Part shown: piece after piece, positions 7,183 through 16,126 of the stretch
Numbering within the stretch: the stretch's first letter is position 1
Layout of the letters: every line of letters begins with the position of its first letter
The notes under the pieces: model-generated
Told to the model about the DNA's origin: nothing
The model's database searches: none
Seen by the model: the letters and a program-made list of their open reading frames with translations, nothing else
Position numbers and translations under genes: made by a program
NCBI GenBank assembly: GCA_017522345.1
Contig: JAFWZN010000121.1
Location: 1-46,366 of the forward strand
Reading direction: 5' to 3'
Origin: Clostridia bacterium
Lineage (GTDB): Bacteria > Bacillota > Clostridia > Christensenellales > Aristaeellaceae
DNA length: 46,366 nucleotides

Positions 7183-7986
7183 TTACAGATGCAGATTTTC
7201 CGAAATTTCCTTTACTTCCTCAATTTCAATCGATTCGTTCATGAAAAAGCTCTTCGCGCCGCTTTCGTAGCGGCTGTTTCCGATATCGGCTACCTGACGC
7301 ATGGAGATATTTTTCGTTTTTCCGATGACGATATAGTCCAGTATGTAGGCATCCACCATTTTAAGCGCCTCCGTCAGCTCCTTTAAGGACACGATGTCCA
7401 AATCGAAGGGCTTTGGCATATCGAGCCCGCGGCGCGAAATCACGATAACCTCGTGGGCGTTATAGGACAAAACGCGCTCGATAATGTACATGCGGACGCG
7501 CTCGTTATACCACATCGCGCCCGTGAACACGCGACCCGAGTACGCAATCACGCCGCCGGAATTGACCAGCGCGATCCACGTCTGCGCGCGGCGGTCGTTT
7601 TCAAAGAGGGAGGACGCATATTTTATGGCGTCGCTTCTGTTTAAAATCGCGGGCATAACCTCGCGCGGAACGTTTCTGTAGGCGTTGACCGCGCGTCCGA
7701 AGGCGTTTAGGGATTTTGAAACAGAATGTCCGATGCCCATAACGGAGAAAAGGTCGTCATAGGATGCGTTCAAAACGCCCTGTATGCTTCCGAAGCGATT
7801 GATGAGCGCGTGCGCAAGCCCGTTTACATTCTGACGCGGAATAGAATAATACAAAATAAGCTCTATTACCTCGTGGGGCGGAAGATTCAAAAGCCCTTCC
7901 TCCCACGCTCGCTTCTTCAGCCGCTCCCTGTGTCCCTCGTGGGCGCCGGGCGCGGAAAAATTCTCGTAATCCATATTTACACTCAC
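7183..7986 (-). CDS. RadC-like protein with a degenerate JAB/MPN domain
   Basis: The 267-residue protein follows the RadC plan: an N-terminal HhH-like region (HRERLKKRAWEEGLLNLPPHEVIELILYYSIPR, then GSIQGVLNASYDDLFSVMGIG at about 70-90) and a C-terminal JAB-like domain (about 120-235). Genuine RadC has an H-x-H-P-S-G metal motif followed by a conserved S and D. Here the matching stretch reads VIVISRRGLDMPKPFDLD, with no His pair. The protein is therefore probably not a metalloprotease. The ending YIVIGKTKNISMRQV matches RadC's DHLIIG..SLRE segment. GTG at 7986 overlaps the mnmE stop; the ATG at 7974 is an alternative start. Confidence 0.82.
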   Translation of the reverse strand: MSVNMDYENFSAPGAHEGHRERLKKRAWEEGLLNLPPHEVIELILYYSIPRQNVNGLAHALINRFGSIQGVLNASYDDLFSVMGIGHSVSKSLNAFGRAVNAYRNVPREVMPAILNRSDAIKYASSLFENDRRAQTWIALVNSGGVIAYSGRVFTGAMWYNERVRMYIIERVLSYNAHEVIVISRRGLDMPKPFDLDIVSLKELTEALKMVDAYILDYIVIGKTKNISMRQVADIGNSRYESGAKSFFMNESIEIEEVKEISENLHL

Positions 7987-9320
7987 TTGCCGACGCAGAA
8001 GTCTTGAAATACGCGGTCGATCACTTCTTCGTTCATGCTTTCGCCGGTGATATCGCCCAGCGCATTAAGCGCCTCCGACAAATCGTTTGCGGCAAAATCA
8101 AGCGGCATTGCGCTTTTCACCCACTCAAGAGCGCGTTCTATGGCTGAAATCGCGCGCTCTGCGCACTCGATGTGCCTTGGGAGGGTCATGATATCCTCGT
8201 TTAAATCCGCCGCGCCGATTTTTTGAAGAATTCTGTCCGTCAGCGCCTCCATGCCTTCGCCGGTTTTTGCGCTCAGCGTCACCGCGTTTTCAAAGGTGAT
8301 CACGCTTGTAAGATCGGACTTATTGAGAAGGACGATGTATCTTTCGTCCATTTTGGAAAGATTTTCCTTTTCTTCGCTCGTCATTTCCCGCGCGGCGTCC
8401 AGAACATACAAAACCACATCCGCGTTTTCAAGCGCGTCCTTCGCTCTTTGAACGCCGATTTTTTCAACTGCGTCACAGGTGTCTCTGAGCCCCGCCGTGT
8501 CGGACAGGGCGAGGCGCACGCCGTTTAATTCGACGCTTTCGGTCAGAACGTCCCTCGTTGTGCCCGGGATATCGGTGACAATTGCGCGGTCGCAGCTTAA
8601 AAGCGCGTTCATCACGCTGCTTTTTCCAACGTTCGGAAGCCCGGCAAGAACAACCGACGCGCCCTGACGCATGATGCGCGCATGCTTTCTGTCGGACACG
8701 CTTTTTAAAAACCTAACGACCTGCTCGCTTTTTTCAATCACCTTCTGAGCCGTCACTTCCTCGTCGATTTCCTCCGGAAAATCCGTCGCGGCGGAAATGA
8801 GCGCGACGAGGCTTATAAGCGCCTCTCTCGCCTTTCCGATACCGGCGGAAACGCCGCCCTTCAGCTGGCGCACGGAAGCTCTGCGGGCGGACTGGCTTTT
8901 TGCGCCCACAATGCCCATGACGGCCTCAGCCTCGGATAAATCAATTCTGCCGCTTAAAAACGCGCGGCGTGTGAATTCGCCCGGCTCCGCCATGCGCGCG
9001 CCAAGCGCCATAACGGTTTTTAAAACCGCCTGCGCGCTCATGTCTCCGCCGTGCATCTGGATTTCAAATACGTCTTCCGTCGTATAGGAATTCGGCGCAT
9101 AAAAGCAAACGGCCATCGCTTCATCAAGCGTGTCGCCATTTAAATCGTATACGTTTCCATACATCATGCGCCCGTGGGCATAAGCGTTTTTTATGCGCTT
9201 GATAGGAGAAAAACACCTTTTCAGGATGGAAAAGGCGTTCTCTCCGCTTACGCGCACGATGGAAATACTGCCGCCGTTTCCAGTGGCAACGGCGCAGATG
9301 GTGTCGTTTGAATTAAGCAT
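7983..9320 (-). CDS. mnmE: tRNA uridine-5-carboxymethylaminomethyl modification GTPase MnmE
   Basis: The 445-residue protein acts with MnmG to modify the wobble uridine of tRNAs. The N-terminal tetrahydrofolate-binding domain includes GGSISIVRVSGENAF and VFEIQMHGGDMSAQ. The embedded G domain (about 215-370) has [24 protein letters not shown] and NKSD. The C-terminal FCVGK ending carries the family's catalytic cysteine (usually C[I/V/L]GK). The ATG overlaps the end of dnaN by 8 nt and has only a weak ribosome binding site, suggesting translational coupling. In most Bacillota mnmE lies on the other side of dnaA, with rnpA and jag. Confidence 0.95.
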   Translation of the reverse strand: MLNSNDTICAVATGNGGSISIVRVSGENAFSILKRCFSPIKRIKNAYAHGRMMYGNVYDLNGDTLDEAMAVCFYAPNSYTTEDVFEIQMHGGDMSAQAVLKTVMALGARMAEPGEFTRRAFLSGRIDLSEAEAVMGIVGAKSQSARRASVRQLKGGVSAGIGKAREALISLVALISAATDFPEEIDEEVTAQKVIEKSEQVVRFLKSVSDRKHARIMRQGASVVLAGLPNVGKSSVMNALLSCDRAIVTDIPGTTRDVLTESVELNGVRLALSDTAGLRDTCDAVEKIGVQRAKDALENADVVLYVLDAAREMTSEEKENLSKMDERYIVLLNKSDLTSVITFENAVTLSAKTGEGMEALTDRILQKIGAADLNEDIMTLPRHIECAERAISAIERALEWVKSAMPLDFAANDLSEALNALGDITGESMNEEVIDRVFQDFCVGK

Positions 9321-10419
9321 TGATTCTTACCGGAAGCACCAGATAGGTGAAGTCGTTTCCTTCCGCGGGAGATATGACGCAGGGAGAAACGGGAGAATTG
9401 AATTTGAGGTAAATTTCCTTTCCGCTGATCACGCGGTTGAACTCGAGCAGGTATTTTACGTTAAACGCGATTACGATGTCGTCGCCCGTATTCACAACGT
9501 CCAATTCTTCAAATACGTCGCCCATTTCGGAATTGGAGGTGACAAACAGCTTATCGCCCTCGATGGAGAACTTGATCAGATTGTTCTTTCCTTCAATCGC
9601 CATAAGCGCGGCGCGTTCTACGCAGCTTGAGAAATCGTCCGCAGAAACGCGGATCGTGGTTTTGAAGGTCTGAGGGATGATCGCCTTGTAGTTTACGTAT
9701 TCGCCGTCCTTGAGGCGCGTATACAGCGTGGCTTTTTCAAGATCCACGCGCAGTTTATTCTGACCGAAGTTAAGCGTGACCATGCTCTCCTCGTCGTCCG
9801 TCATGAGCTTTGCGATTTCCTCCAGCGCCTTTAAGGGGATGATGGCCTTGGCCGCGTTTTCAATGTCGCTCACGCGCTCGGTGCGCATGGCGAGTCGGTA
9901 GCCGTCCAGACCTACCATGTCGATCTGACCGTTTTCCATATTGAAATAGCCGCCCAAAAGCACTTCTCTGGCGTCCTCGGTGGGAATAGCGAAGGAGATG
10001 CGCTGAATCATGTCCTTAATGAGGCTTTGAGGCAGTGTAACGCTGTTTTCATCGTTCATCTGTTCAACGCGCGGATAGCTGTCGGCGCACTGACCGGCAA
10101 TGTTGGTGCGGGAACCGGCGCACTTGAGCGTCAGCATGAAGGCGTTGTTCATGGACGCGGAAATTTCGCCGGAAGGCATTTTTCTGATAACGTCGGAAAA
10201 CAGCTTTCCGGGAAGAACCGCTTCGCCTTCAAGCTCAACCATTGCGGGAACGTGAGTAACGGAGGTAAAGGAACCGTCGGAGGCGGTGAGCTTCAAGCCG
10301 TCCTCCATCGCTTCCACGAGCACGCCCTCTAAAATCGGCTGGGTGGAACGGGACGAAATGGCTCTGGTCGTAATCTGAAGCGAAGATAAAAGGTCATGGG
10401 AATTACATCTGAATTTCAT
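9313..10419 (-). CDS. dnaN: DNA polymerase III beta subunit (sliding clamp)
   Basis: The 368-residue protein matches the bacterial clamp: MKFRCNSHDLLSSLQITTRAISSRSTQPILEGVLVEA at the start, ADSYPRVEQ near 110, a middle segment GLDGYRLAMRTERV and the terminal PVSPCVISPAEGNDFTYLVLPVRI. The clamp encircles DNA and tethers polymerase and repair factors. ATG has a GGGGAGGG site. It follows dnaA with a 158-bp gap that carries the unwinding part of oriC. recF, which usually follows dnaN, is not here; mnmE overlaps the 3' end. Confidence 0.96.
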   Translation of the reverse strand: MKFRCNSHDLLSSLQITTRAISSRSTQPILEGVLVEAMEDGLKLTASDGSFTSVTHVPAMVELEGEAVLPGKLFSDVIRKMPSGEISASMNNAFMLTLKCAGSRTNIAGQCADSYPRVEQMNDENSVTLPQSLIKDMIQRISFAIPTEDAREVLLGGYFNMENGQIDMVGLDGYRLAMRTERVSDIENAAKAIIPLKALEEIAKLMTDDEESMVTLNFGQNKLRVDLEKATLYTRLKDGEYVNYKAIIPQTFKTTIRVSADDFSSCVERAALMAIEGKNNLIKFSIEGDKLFVTSNSEMGDVFEELDVVNTGDDIVIAFNVKYLLEFNRVISGKEIYLKFNSPVSPCVISPAEGNDFTYLVLPVRINA

Positions 10420-10435
10420 GTGCGGGCCCTCCCCA

Positions 10436-10572
10436 AAACAGTATTATATATTCTATAAGATAGTAGCAGTAGTAGTGATGTGGATAATGTGGATAAGTCG
10501 ATTTTTGGCAGATAAACACTCGCTTTTTTGGTGTTGAAAATGACATGGATAAACCGGGATGGATGGGGATAA
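10436..10572. other. Replication origin, unwinding part (AT-rich stretch, DnaA-trios, DnaA boxes)
   Basis: Reading rightward there is an A+T stretch (10441-10460), five trinucleotides TAG TAG CAG TAG TAG (10461-10475), then after TGA two adjacent perfect DnaA boxes TGTGGATAA (10479-10487, 10488-10496). Weaker boxes follow at 10544-10552 and 10564-10572. The trinucleotides read 3'-GAT-5' away from the boxes, which is the described DnaA-trio arrangement of the basal unwinding system, placed between dnaA and dnaN as in Bacillus subtilis. Confidence 0.85.
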
Positions 10573-10577
10573 CTTTT

Positions 10578-11885
10578 CTATCCTTCCGTCAAAGTTCGCT
10601 TGATATCGCTGACTTTCTGTAAGAAGGAGTCGTCCTTTTCGATCATTTCCGCCATTTTCTTGCAGGCGTGCATGATGGTTGCGTGGTCGCGTCCGAAATC
10701 CGTGCCGATTTTTGTGGTGGACGCGCCGGTCATCTCGCGGGTTAAGTGGATGGCGAGCTGTCTTGGGATGGCTACGTCGCGGCTTCTTCTGTCGGAGAGG
10801 ATATCGGCGCGGGTGATGTGGAAGAAACGGGCGACTTCGTCGATGATGCGGTCGGTCGTAATGCGCTTTTCGTCGCGCACCTTCACGAGATTTAAAAGAG
10901 AACGCTTGACAAGGTCGATGCTGACGGCGGTTTTTTCAAGGCGGGCGATGGCGCTTACCCTGTTTAAGCTGCCCTCCAGCTCTCTTATATTGGTGTCGAT
11001 GCGTTCTGCGATGTAGGCGATGGATTCAAGGTCGATATCGAGGTTTTCCGTCTCGGCTTTGTGAAGAAGGATGGCGACGCGCGTTTCAAAATCGGGCTTG
11101 CCCACGTCCGCGATGAGGCCGCTCATAAAGCGGGACTTGATTCTTTCTTCCAGCGCCGCAATTTCGTTCGGCGGTCGGTCGGAAGAAATGACGATCTGCT
11201 TTTTCTTTTCAAAAAGCGCGTTGAAGGTATGGAAAAATTCCTCCTGCGTGGCCTGCTTGTTTGACAAAAATTGTATATCGTCGATCATTAAAACGTCCAC
11301 CGTGCGCATGCGGTTTCGAAGTTCCATGGTTTTTTTTCTGGCAATGGCCTCGATAACCTCGGTTGTGAAGTTCTCGGAGGTCGTTAAAATGATCTTGCTG
11401 TCGGGATTTCTTTCCTTGATGGCGTTTGCGATTGCGTTCATCAGGTGGGTTTTTCCAAGACCCACGCCGCCGTAGATGAACAAGGGGTTGTACGCCTCGC
11501 CCGGATCGTCCGCTACGGCGACGCTGGCTGCGTGCGCAAAGCGGTTGGACTGGCCGACGACGAAGGTGTCAAAGGTGTATTTGGGATTGATGTTTAAGGA
11601 GCTTTCTTCCTTTTTGTTTAAGGAGTCCAGATCCTTTTTGTTCATGACCACAACCTCGTAATCCTCGCCGAACACCGTTCCTACAAGGGTGGTGAGCTGC
11701 GTGAGATACCTTGTACGGATCGCGTTTACGGCAAAATCGTTCTCCGTCCACAGAATCAGCCGGTTGTTTTCCGCAGAATGCATATAAAGCTTGGAAAACC
11801 AGGAGTTAAAGCTGGTTTCAGACATGCCCTCGCGCAGGTGAGCAAGGACCTTTTGCCAGTATTGTGATGCGTCTGCGTAATTCAT
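10578..11885 (-). CDS. dnaA: Chromosomal replication initiator protein DnaA
   Basis: The 435-residue initiator has domain I at about 1-75 (QYWQKVLAHLREGMSETSFNSWF), a short linker, the AAA+ domain III with Walker A GGVGLGKTHLMNA (about 142) and Walker B MIDDIQFLSNK, and the C-terminal DNA-binding domain IV with the DnaA signature GTDFGRDHATIMHACKKM. ATG at 11885 has AAGGGAG 8 nt upstream. An in-frame GTG at 11915 is part of a DnaA box and is unlikely to be the start. DnaA boxes upstream suggest autoregulation. It heads the minus-strand dnaA-dnaN-mnmE block. Confidence 0.97.
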   Translation of the reverse strand: MNYADASQYWQKVLAHLREGMSETSFNSWFSKLYMHSAENNRLILWTENDFAVNAIRTRYLTQLTTLVGTVFGEDYEVVVMNKKDLDSLNKKEESSLNINPKYTFDTFVVGQSNRFAHAASVAVADDPGEAYNPLFIYGGVGLGKTHLMNAIANAIKERNPDSKIILTTSENFTTEVIEAIARKKTMELRNRMRTVDVLMIDDIQFLSNKQATQEEFFHTFNALFEKKKQIVISSDRPPNEIAALEERIKSRFMSGLIADVGKPDFETRVAILLHKAETENLDIDLESIAYIAERIDTNIRELEGSLNRVSAIARLEKTAVSIDLVKRSLLNLVKVRDEKRITTDRIIDEVARFFHITRADILSDRRSRDVAIPRQLAIHLTREMTGASTTKIGTDFGRDHATIMHACKKMAEMIEKDDSFLQKVSDIKRTLTEG

Positions 11886-11907
11886 GAATAAGCTCCCTTC
11901 AAAATAT

Positions 11908-12090
11908 TTATCCACAATCTGCTGTGGATTATCAACAGCTTGTGGATAACTGCGTCTATCATATCAGATTTCCATGGCTAATTCAAGGGTAGACGCCAAA
12001 AATTAAGCAAAAATCGCCCGAAAACGACAGTTTTTTACTATGGATAAGTTGTGGATAACTTGGGAAAGAATTTTCAGAAAGCGTGGATAA
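11908..12090. other. Replication origin, DnaA-box cluster upstream of dnaA
   Basis: Perfect boxes are TTATCCACA at 11908-11916, TGTGGATAA at 11941-11949 and TGTGGATAA at 12050-12058. One-mismatch boxes are TGTGGATTA (11923), TTATCAACA (11929), TATGGATAA (12039) and CGTGGATAA (12082). With the cluster at 10479-10572 they bracket dnaA, giving the bipartite origin common in Bacillota. Genes switch from mainly leftward to mainly rightward here. Confidence 0.88.
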
Positions 12091-12215
12091 GTTTGAAACG
12101 CTTCATTTTATATACGCAATTTTACCCGAGCAAACGTTTGATCATACTGGACGCGACTTCATTTCTGTGGTATGATAAAAGATACATTATGGTTTTATCC
12201 CCGGAGGGATCAATT

Positions 12216-13226
12216 ATGGATACGTGCTTTATCCCGGAAGGCTACAAAAGCCTTTTGAGCGTTCAGGAAACCGAACGCGCGATCAAATATGTTAAGGATA
12301 CCTTTGAGCACACGTTTGCGGACGCGATGCGCCTTCTTCGAATTTCCGCGCCGCTTTTCGTTTCAACAGATTCGGGCCTCAATGACAACCTGAACGGCGT
12401 CGAGCGCCCCGTATCGTTTGAAATCAAAAACATGGAAGGCAAAAATATCGAGATTGTGCATTCTTTGGCGAAATGGAAGCGTCAGGCGCTTAAAATGTAC
12501 GGCTTTTCTATGCACGAAGGCTTGTATACCGATATGAACGCCATTCGCCGGGACGAGGATGCGGACAACCTTCATTCGATTTACGTCGATCAGTGGGACT
12601 GGGAAAAGGTCATTGATAAGGGCGACAGAACGAGGGAGTATCTTGAAAACACGGTCAAGGTTATTGTTCGCGTGATTGCGGCGACGGAGCTTGCCGTCTG
12701 CGCCATGTTTCCATCGCTAACCCCGTGCATAAATCCCACCGTCAAATTCATCACCTCTCAGGAGCTTGAGGACATGTATCCGTCCCTAACGCCCAAGGAG
12801 AGGGAGCATAGAATATGTGAAGAATACAAAACCGTATTCATCGAGAACATCGGCGATAAGCTTAAAAGCGGCGAAAAGCACGACGGACGCGCGCCCGACT
12901 ATGACGACTGGAGCTTAAACGGCGATATTCTGGTATGGAACGATACGCTGAACCGTTCCATTGAGCTTTCCTCAATGGGCGTCCGCGTGGATGAAAAGGC
13001 GCTTATGGAACAGCTTGAAAAGGCCGGCGCCATGGAAAGAGCGTCTCTTCCCTTCCACAAGGCGCTTTTGAAGGGAGAGCTTCCCTTATCCATCGGCGGC
13101 GGCATCGGTCAAAGCCGCCTTTGCATGCAGATACTGAAAAAATGCCATATCGGAGAGGTTCAGGTCAGCCTGTGGCCCGAAGAAACCCGGCGAATCTGCA
13201 AAGAAAAGAATGTATTTTTACTTTAA
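12216..13226 (+). CDS. asnA: Aspartate--ammonia ligase (asparagine synthetase A)
   Basis: The 336-residue enzyme makes asparagine from aspartate, ammonia and ATP. It shares the class II tRNA-synthetase-like fold. Motifs are TQRAIK-like ETERAIKYVKDTFEHTFA at the start, RISAPLFVSTDSGLNDNLNG at about 45-64, VVHSLAKWKR-type IVHSLAKWKR, GLYTDMNAIRRDE and a C-terminal GGGIGQSRLCM ATP-binding motif. Length is normal. I chose the ATG at 12216 because CCGGAGGG precedes it; in-frame extension upstream runs back through the origin boxes. ychF follows after 25 nt. Confidence 0.95.
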   Translation: MDTCFIPEGYKSLLSVQETERAIKYVKDTFEHTFADAMRLLRISAPLFVSTDSGLNDNLNGVERPVSFEIKNMEGKNIEIVHSLAKWKRQALKMYGFSMHEGLYTDMNAIRRDEDADNLHSIYVDQWDWEKVIDKGDRTREYLENTVKVIVRVIAATELAVCAMFPSLTPCINPTVKFITSQELEDMYPSLTPKEREHRICEEYKTVFIENIGDKLKSGEKHDGRAPDYDDWSLNGDILVWNDTLNRSIELSSMGVRVDEKALMEQLEKAGAMERASLPFHKALLKGELPLSIGGGIGQSRLCMQILKKCHIGEVQVSLWPEETRRICKEKNVFLL

Positions 13227-13251
13227 TAAATAATTCGGAGCGTGAAAGATT

Positions 13252-14349
13252 ATGAAACTTGGCGTCGTAGGTCTTCCGAACGTTGGAAAGAGCACGCTGT
13301 TTAATGCCATCACCTGCGCAGGCGCGCAGGCTGCGAACTACCCTTTTTGCACCATCGAGCCGAATAACGGCGTTGTGGCTGTTCCCGATCACCGACTGGA
13401 CGTACTTTCTGAGATGTACCATCCCGAAAAGTACACGCCCGCTGTGCTTGAATTTGTCGACATCGCGGGTCTTGTAAAGGGCGCAAGCCGCGGAGAAGGT
13501 CTGGGCAACAAGTTTTTAAGCCACATAAGAGAGGTGGACGCGATCGTTCACGTCGTCAGATGCTTTGAGGATGAAAACGTCATCCACGTAGACGGATCCG
13601 TCGACCCCGCCCGTGACATCGAGACCATCGAAACCGAGCTCGTGCTTGCCGACATCGAAACCGTCACCAAGCGCCTTGAAAAAGCGCAGCATTTGATGAA
13701 AAACGGCGAAAAGAAGTACGCGGAGGAAGTTGAAACAGCGAAAATCCTTCTTGAGCACATGAACAGCCTGAAATCCGCCCGCACCGCGCCGCTTACGAAG
13801 GAGCAGAAGGAAATCGCGGACGGCTGGTTCTTAATCACGATGAAAAAGGTGGTTTATGCCGCCAACATCTCCGAAAACGAAGTGGGCGACGGCGCGGAAG
13901 ACCTTGAAATGGTCAAAAAGGTAAAGGAAATCGCCGCAAAGGAAGACAGCCAGGTGCTCGTTATCTGCGCGAAGGTTGAAGAAGAGATCGCTCAGCTCGA
14001 TAAGGAAGAAAAGGAAATGTTCTTAGAGGAAATGGGCATCGGCAAAAGCGGCCTTGATCGCCTTGTGAATATCGGCTACGACCTGCTCGGCCTCATTTCC
14101 TATCTGACCGCAGGCCCCAAGGAGGTTCGCGCGTGGACAATCGAGCGCGGAACCAAAGCGCCTCAGGCGGCGGGAAAGATTCACTCCGACTTTGAAAAGG
14201 GCTTTATCCGGGCCGAAATCGTCTCCTATGACGACCTCGTTCGCGAAGGCAGCATGAACGCCTGCAAGGAAAAGGGTCTGGTTCGCTCCGAAGGCAAGGA
14301 ATACGTCATGCAGGACGGCGACGTTACGCTGTTCAGATTCAACGTATGA
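13252..14349 (+). CDS. ychF: Ribosome-associated ATPase YchF (OLA1 family)
   Basis: This 365-residue Obg-family P-loop protein has G1 [13 protein letters not shown] (about 6-18), the G3 region [20 protein letters not shown] (about 66-85), a helical coiled-coil middle (about 130-200) and a C-terminal TGS domain ending [24 protein letters not shown]. In place of the usual NKxD it has the YchF-type YAANISENE, in line with the family's ATP preference. YchF binds ribosomes and responds to oxidative stress. Its stop overlaps the start of the U32 gene by 4 nt. Confidence 0.96.
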   Translation: MKLGVVGLPNVGKSTLFNAITCAGAQAANYPFCTIEPNNGVVAVPDHRLDVLSEMYHPEKYTPAVLEFVDIAGLVKGASRGEGLGNKFLSHIREVDAIVHVVRCFEDENVIHVDGSVDPARDIETIETELVLADIETVTKRLEKAQHLMKNGEKKYAEEVETAKILLEHMNSLKSARTAPLTKEQKEIADGWFLITMKKVVYAANISENEVGDGAEDLEMVKKVKEIAAKEDSQVLVICAKVEEEIAQLDKEEKEMFLEEMGIGKSGLDRLVNIGYDLLGLISYLTAGPKEVRAWTIERGTKAPQAAGKIHSDFEKGFIRAEIVSYDDLVREGSMNACKEKGLVRSEGKEYVMQDGDVTLFRFNV

Positions 14350-15536
14350 GCGGTTTTAAGAATTTGGAGCTGCTTGCCCCGGGCGGCAGCATGGAAAGCT
14401 TGAAGGCCGCCGCGCGCTACGGCGCGGATGCGGTCTATATCGGAGGCCCTCTGCTTCAGCTTCGCGCGGGACAGACGGCCTTTACGATGAAGGACATCCA
14501 AAGCGCTGCGAGCCACATGCATTCTTTAAACAAAAAGCTGTATGTCGCGGCAAACGCGTTTACGTATCCGAATGAAATCTCCTCCATTGTGGATTACGCA
14601 AAAGCGCTCAAGGACGCGGGCGCAGACGCGATGATCGTAAGCGACTTGGGCTCTATCCGCGCTATTAAGCGCGAATGTCCGGGCATGGAGGTGCACGTTT
14701 CCACGCAGGCCAACTGCACAAACCACGAATCCGCTTTAGCCTATTACGAAATGGGCGCAAAAAGAGTGGTGCTGGCGAGGGAACTGTCGCTAAGTCAGAT
14801 TGCGGAGCTCAGAGATAAAACGCCCAAAGACCTCGAGCTGGAAGCGTTCATCCACGGCGCAATGTGCATGGCTTATTCCGGAAGATGCTTAATTTCCTCG
14901 TATCTGACCGGCAGAAGCGCCAACAGAGGCGGCTGTGCGCAGAGCTGCCGCTGGACGTTTGCCCTGACCGAAGAAAAGCGCCCCGGCCAGTATTTCCCCA
15001 TCGAAGAGGATGAAAAGGGCGTAACGATTCTCTCTTCCTATGATTTAAACGCCATGAGCTTGATTGACGAAATTCAAAAAGCCGGCGTTATGAGTCTGAA
15101 AATCGAAGGCAGAATGAAAACCGCCTACTATGTAGCCAGCGTCGTAAACGCCTACAGAATGTACTTGGATGGCGCGGACTTGGACATCTGCTTAAAAGAG
15201 CTTGAATGTGTAAGCCACCGCCCCTATTCCACCGGCTTTTACGAGGGCGAGATCATCACCGAGAAAAACGCCCCGGCAAGCTACCTGCACGATAAGGAAT
15301 ACGCGGGCCCGGTTCTTGAAAGACAGGGCGACCGCATTTTGGTAGAAGTCAAAAACAAGATCGTCGAGGGTGAAACGATTGAATGCGTTTCCCCCGGAAA
15401 GCTTGGACTTTCTTTTGTCGCGCAGGATATGAAAAACATGGACGGAGAAACAATCGCATCCGCGCCCATGCCGGGCATGCTCTTCACCATGCCTGCGCCC
15501 GAAGGAATTGAGAAGGGCGATTATTTGAGAAGATAA
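14346..15536 (+). CDS. Peptidase U32 family protein (RNA hydroxylation type)
   Basis: The 396-residue protein has the U32 plan: LELLAPGGSMESLKAAARYGADAVYIGG at the N-terminus, a TIM-barrel-like middle with VSTQAN, and the signature ELEAFIHGAMCMAYSGRCLISSYLTGRSANRGGCAQSCRW at about 165-204, whose cysteines match those that bind a cluster in U32 proteins. Members such as TrhP and RlhA are needed for hydroxylation of tRNA or 23S rRNA; others are described as collagenase-like. Which RNA is used here cannot be told. The start overlaps the ychF stop, so they are cotranscribed. Confidence 0.88.
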   Translation: MSGFKNLELLAPGGSMESLKAAARYGADAVYIGGPLLQLRAGQTAFTMKDIQSAASHMHSLNKKLYVAANAFTYPNEISSIVDYAKALKDAGADAMIVSDLGSIRAIKRECPGMEVHVSTQANCTNHESALAYYEMGAKRVVLARELSLSQIAELRDKTPKDLELEAFIHGAMCMAYSGRCLISSYLTGRSANRGGCAQSCRWTFALTEEKRPGQYFPIEEDEKGVTILSSYDLNAMSLIDEIQKAGVMSLKIEGRMKTAYYVASVVNAYRMYLDGADLDICLKELECVSHRPYSTGFYEGEIITEKNAPASYLHDKEYAGPVLERQGDRILVEVKNKIVEGETIECVSPGKLGLSFVAQDMKNMDGETIASAPMPGMLFTMPAPEGIEKGDYLRR

Positions 15537-15585
15537 AAAGCCGGACGACAAGCCCTGAAAGCCTTTCCTATATGGAGAAAAATAT

Positions 15586-16089
15586 ATGAAAAACCTCATT
15601 TTAATCGGCGGCGCGATGGGCGTCGGCAAAACCACAACAGGACAAATTCTCAAAAGAAAGCTTTTAAACGCCGTATATCTGGACGGCGACTGGTGCTGGG
15701 ATGCAGATCCTTTTGTTGTGACGGATGAAACCAAAAAGATGGTTATTGAAAATATCACGGCTCTTCTGAACAATTTCCTCGCCTGCTCTGCCTATGAAAA
15801 CGTCATTTTCACATGGGTTATGCATGAGCAGGCAATTATTGACGATCTTCTGTCCCGCATAAAAGCGACGAATGTGCGCGTTTTCAGTTTTTCTCTTGTA
15901 TCCGATCGGGCACACCTTATAAACAGGCTTATGTCGGATGTTCAGGCAGGGATAAGAAAAATGGATGTGATAGAAAGAAGCGTTTTGCGTCTTCCCTTAT
16001 ATGAAAAACTTGATACTGTAAAAATCGACACAACGGATAGAAATGCCGAAGAAACAGCGAATGAAATCATACGCAAGATATTTGTGTGA
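15586..16089 (+). CDS. P-loop kinase-like protein (AAA_33/nucleoside kinase type)
   Basis: The 167-residue protein opens with MKNLILIGGAMGVGKTT, a Walker A loop (residues 8-16), followed by a DGDWCWDADPF segment resembling small-molecule kinases and chloramphenicol phosphotransferase-like proteins. A Walker-B-like strand ENVIFTWVMHEQ lies near 67. The substrate is unknown. It starts 49 nt after the U32 gene with a weak GGAG site, and may be the last gene of that operon. A hairpin at 16127-16149 follows. Confidence 0.75.
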   Translation: MKNLILIGGAMGVGKTTTGQILKRKLLNAVYLDGDWCWDADPFVVTDETKKMVIENITALLNNFLACSAYENVIFTWVMHEQAIIDDLLSRIKATNVRVFSFSLVSDRAHLINRLMSDVQAGIRKMDVIERSVLRLPLYEKLDTVKIDTTDRNAEETANEIIRKIFV

Positions 16090-16126
16090 TGTTTTTCAAT
16101 ACTTTCTCATTCTTTATTGCGCTTCT

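Noticed and set aside
12051..12215. N-terminal extension of asnA
   Set aside because: The extension runs through DnaA boxes and lacks a ribosome binding site; CCGGAGGG supports the ATG at 12216, and homologues start there.
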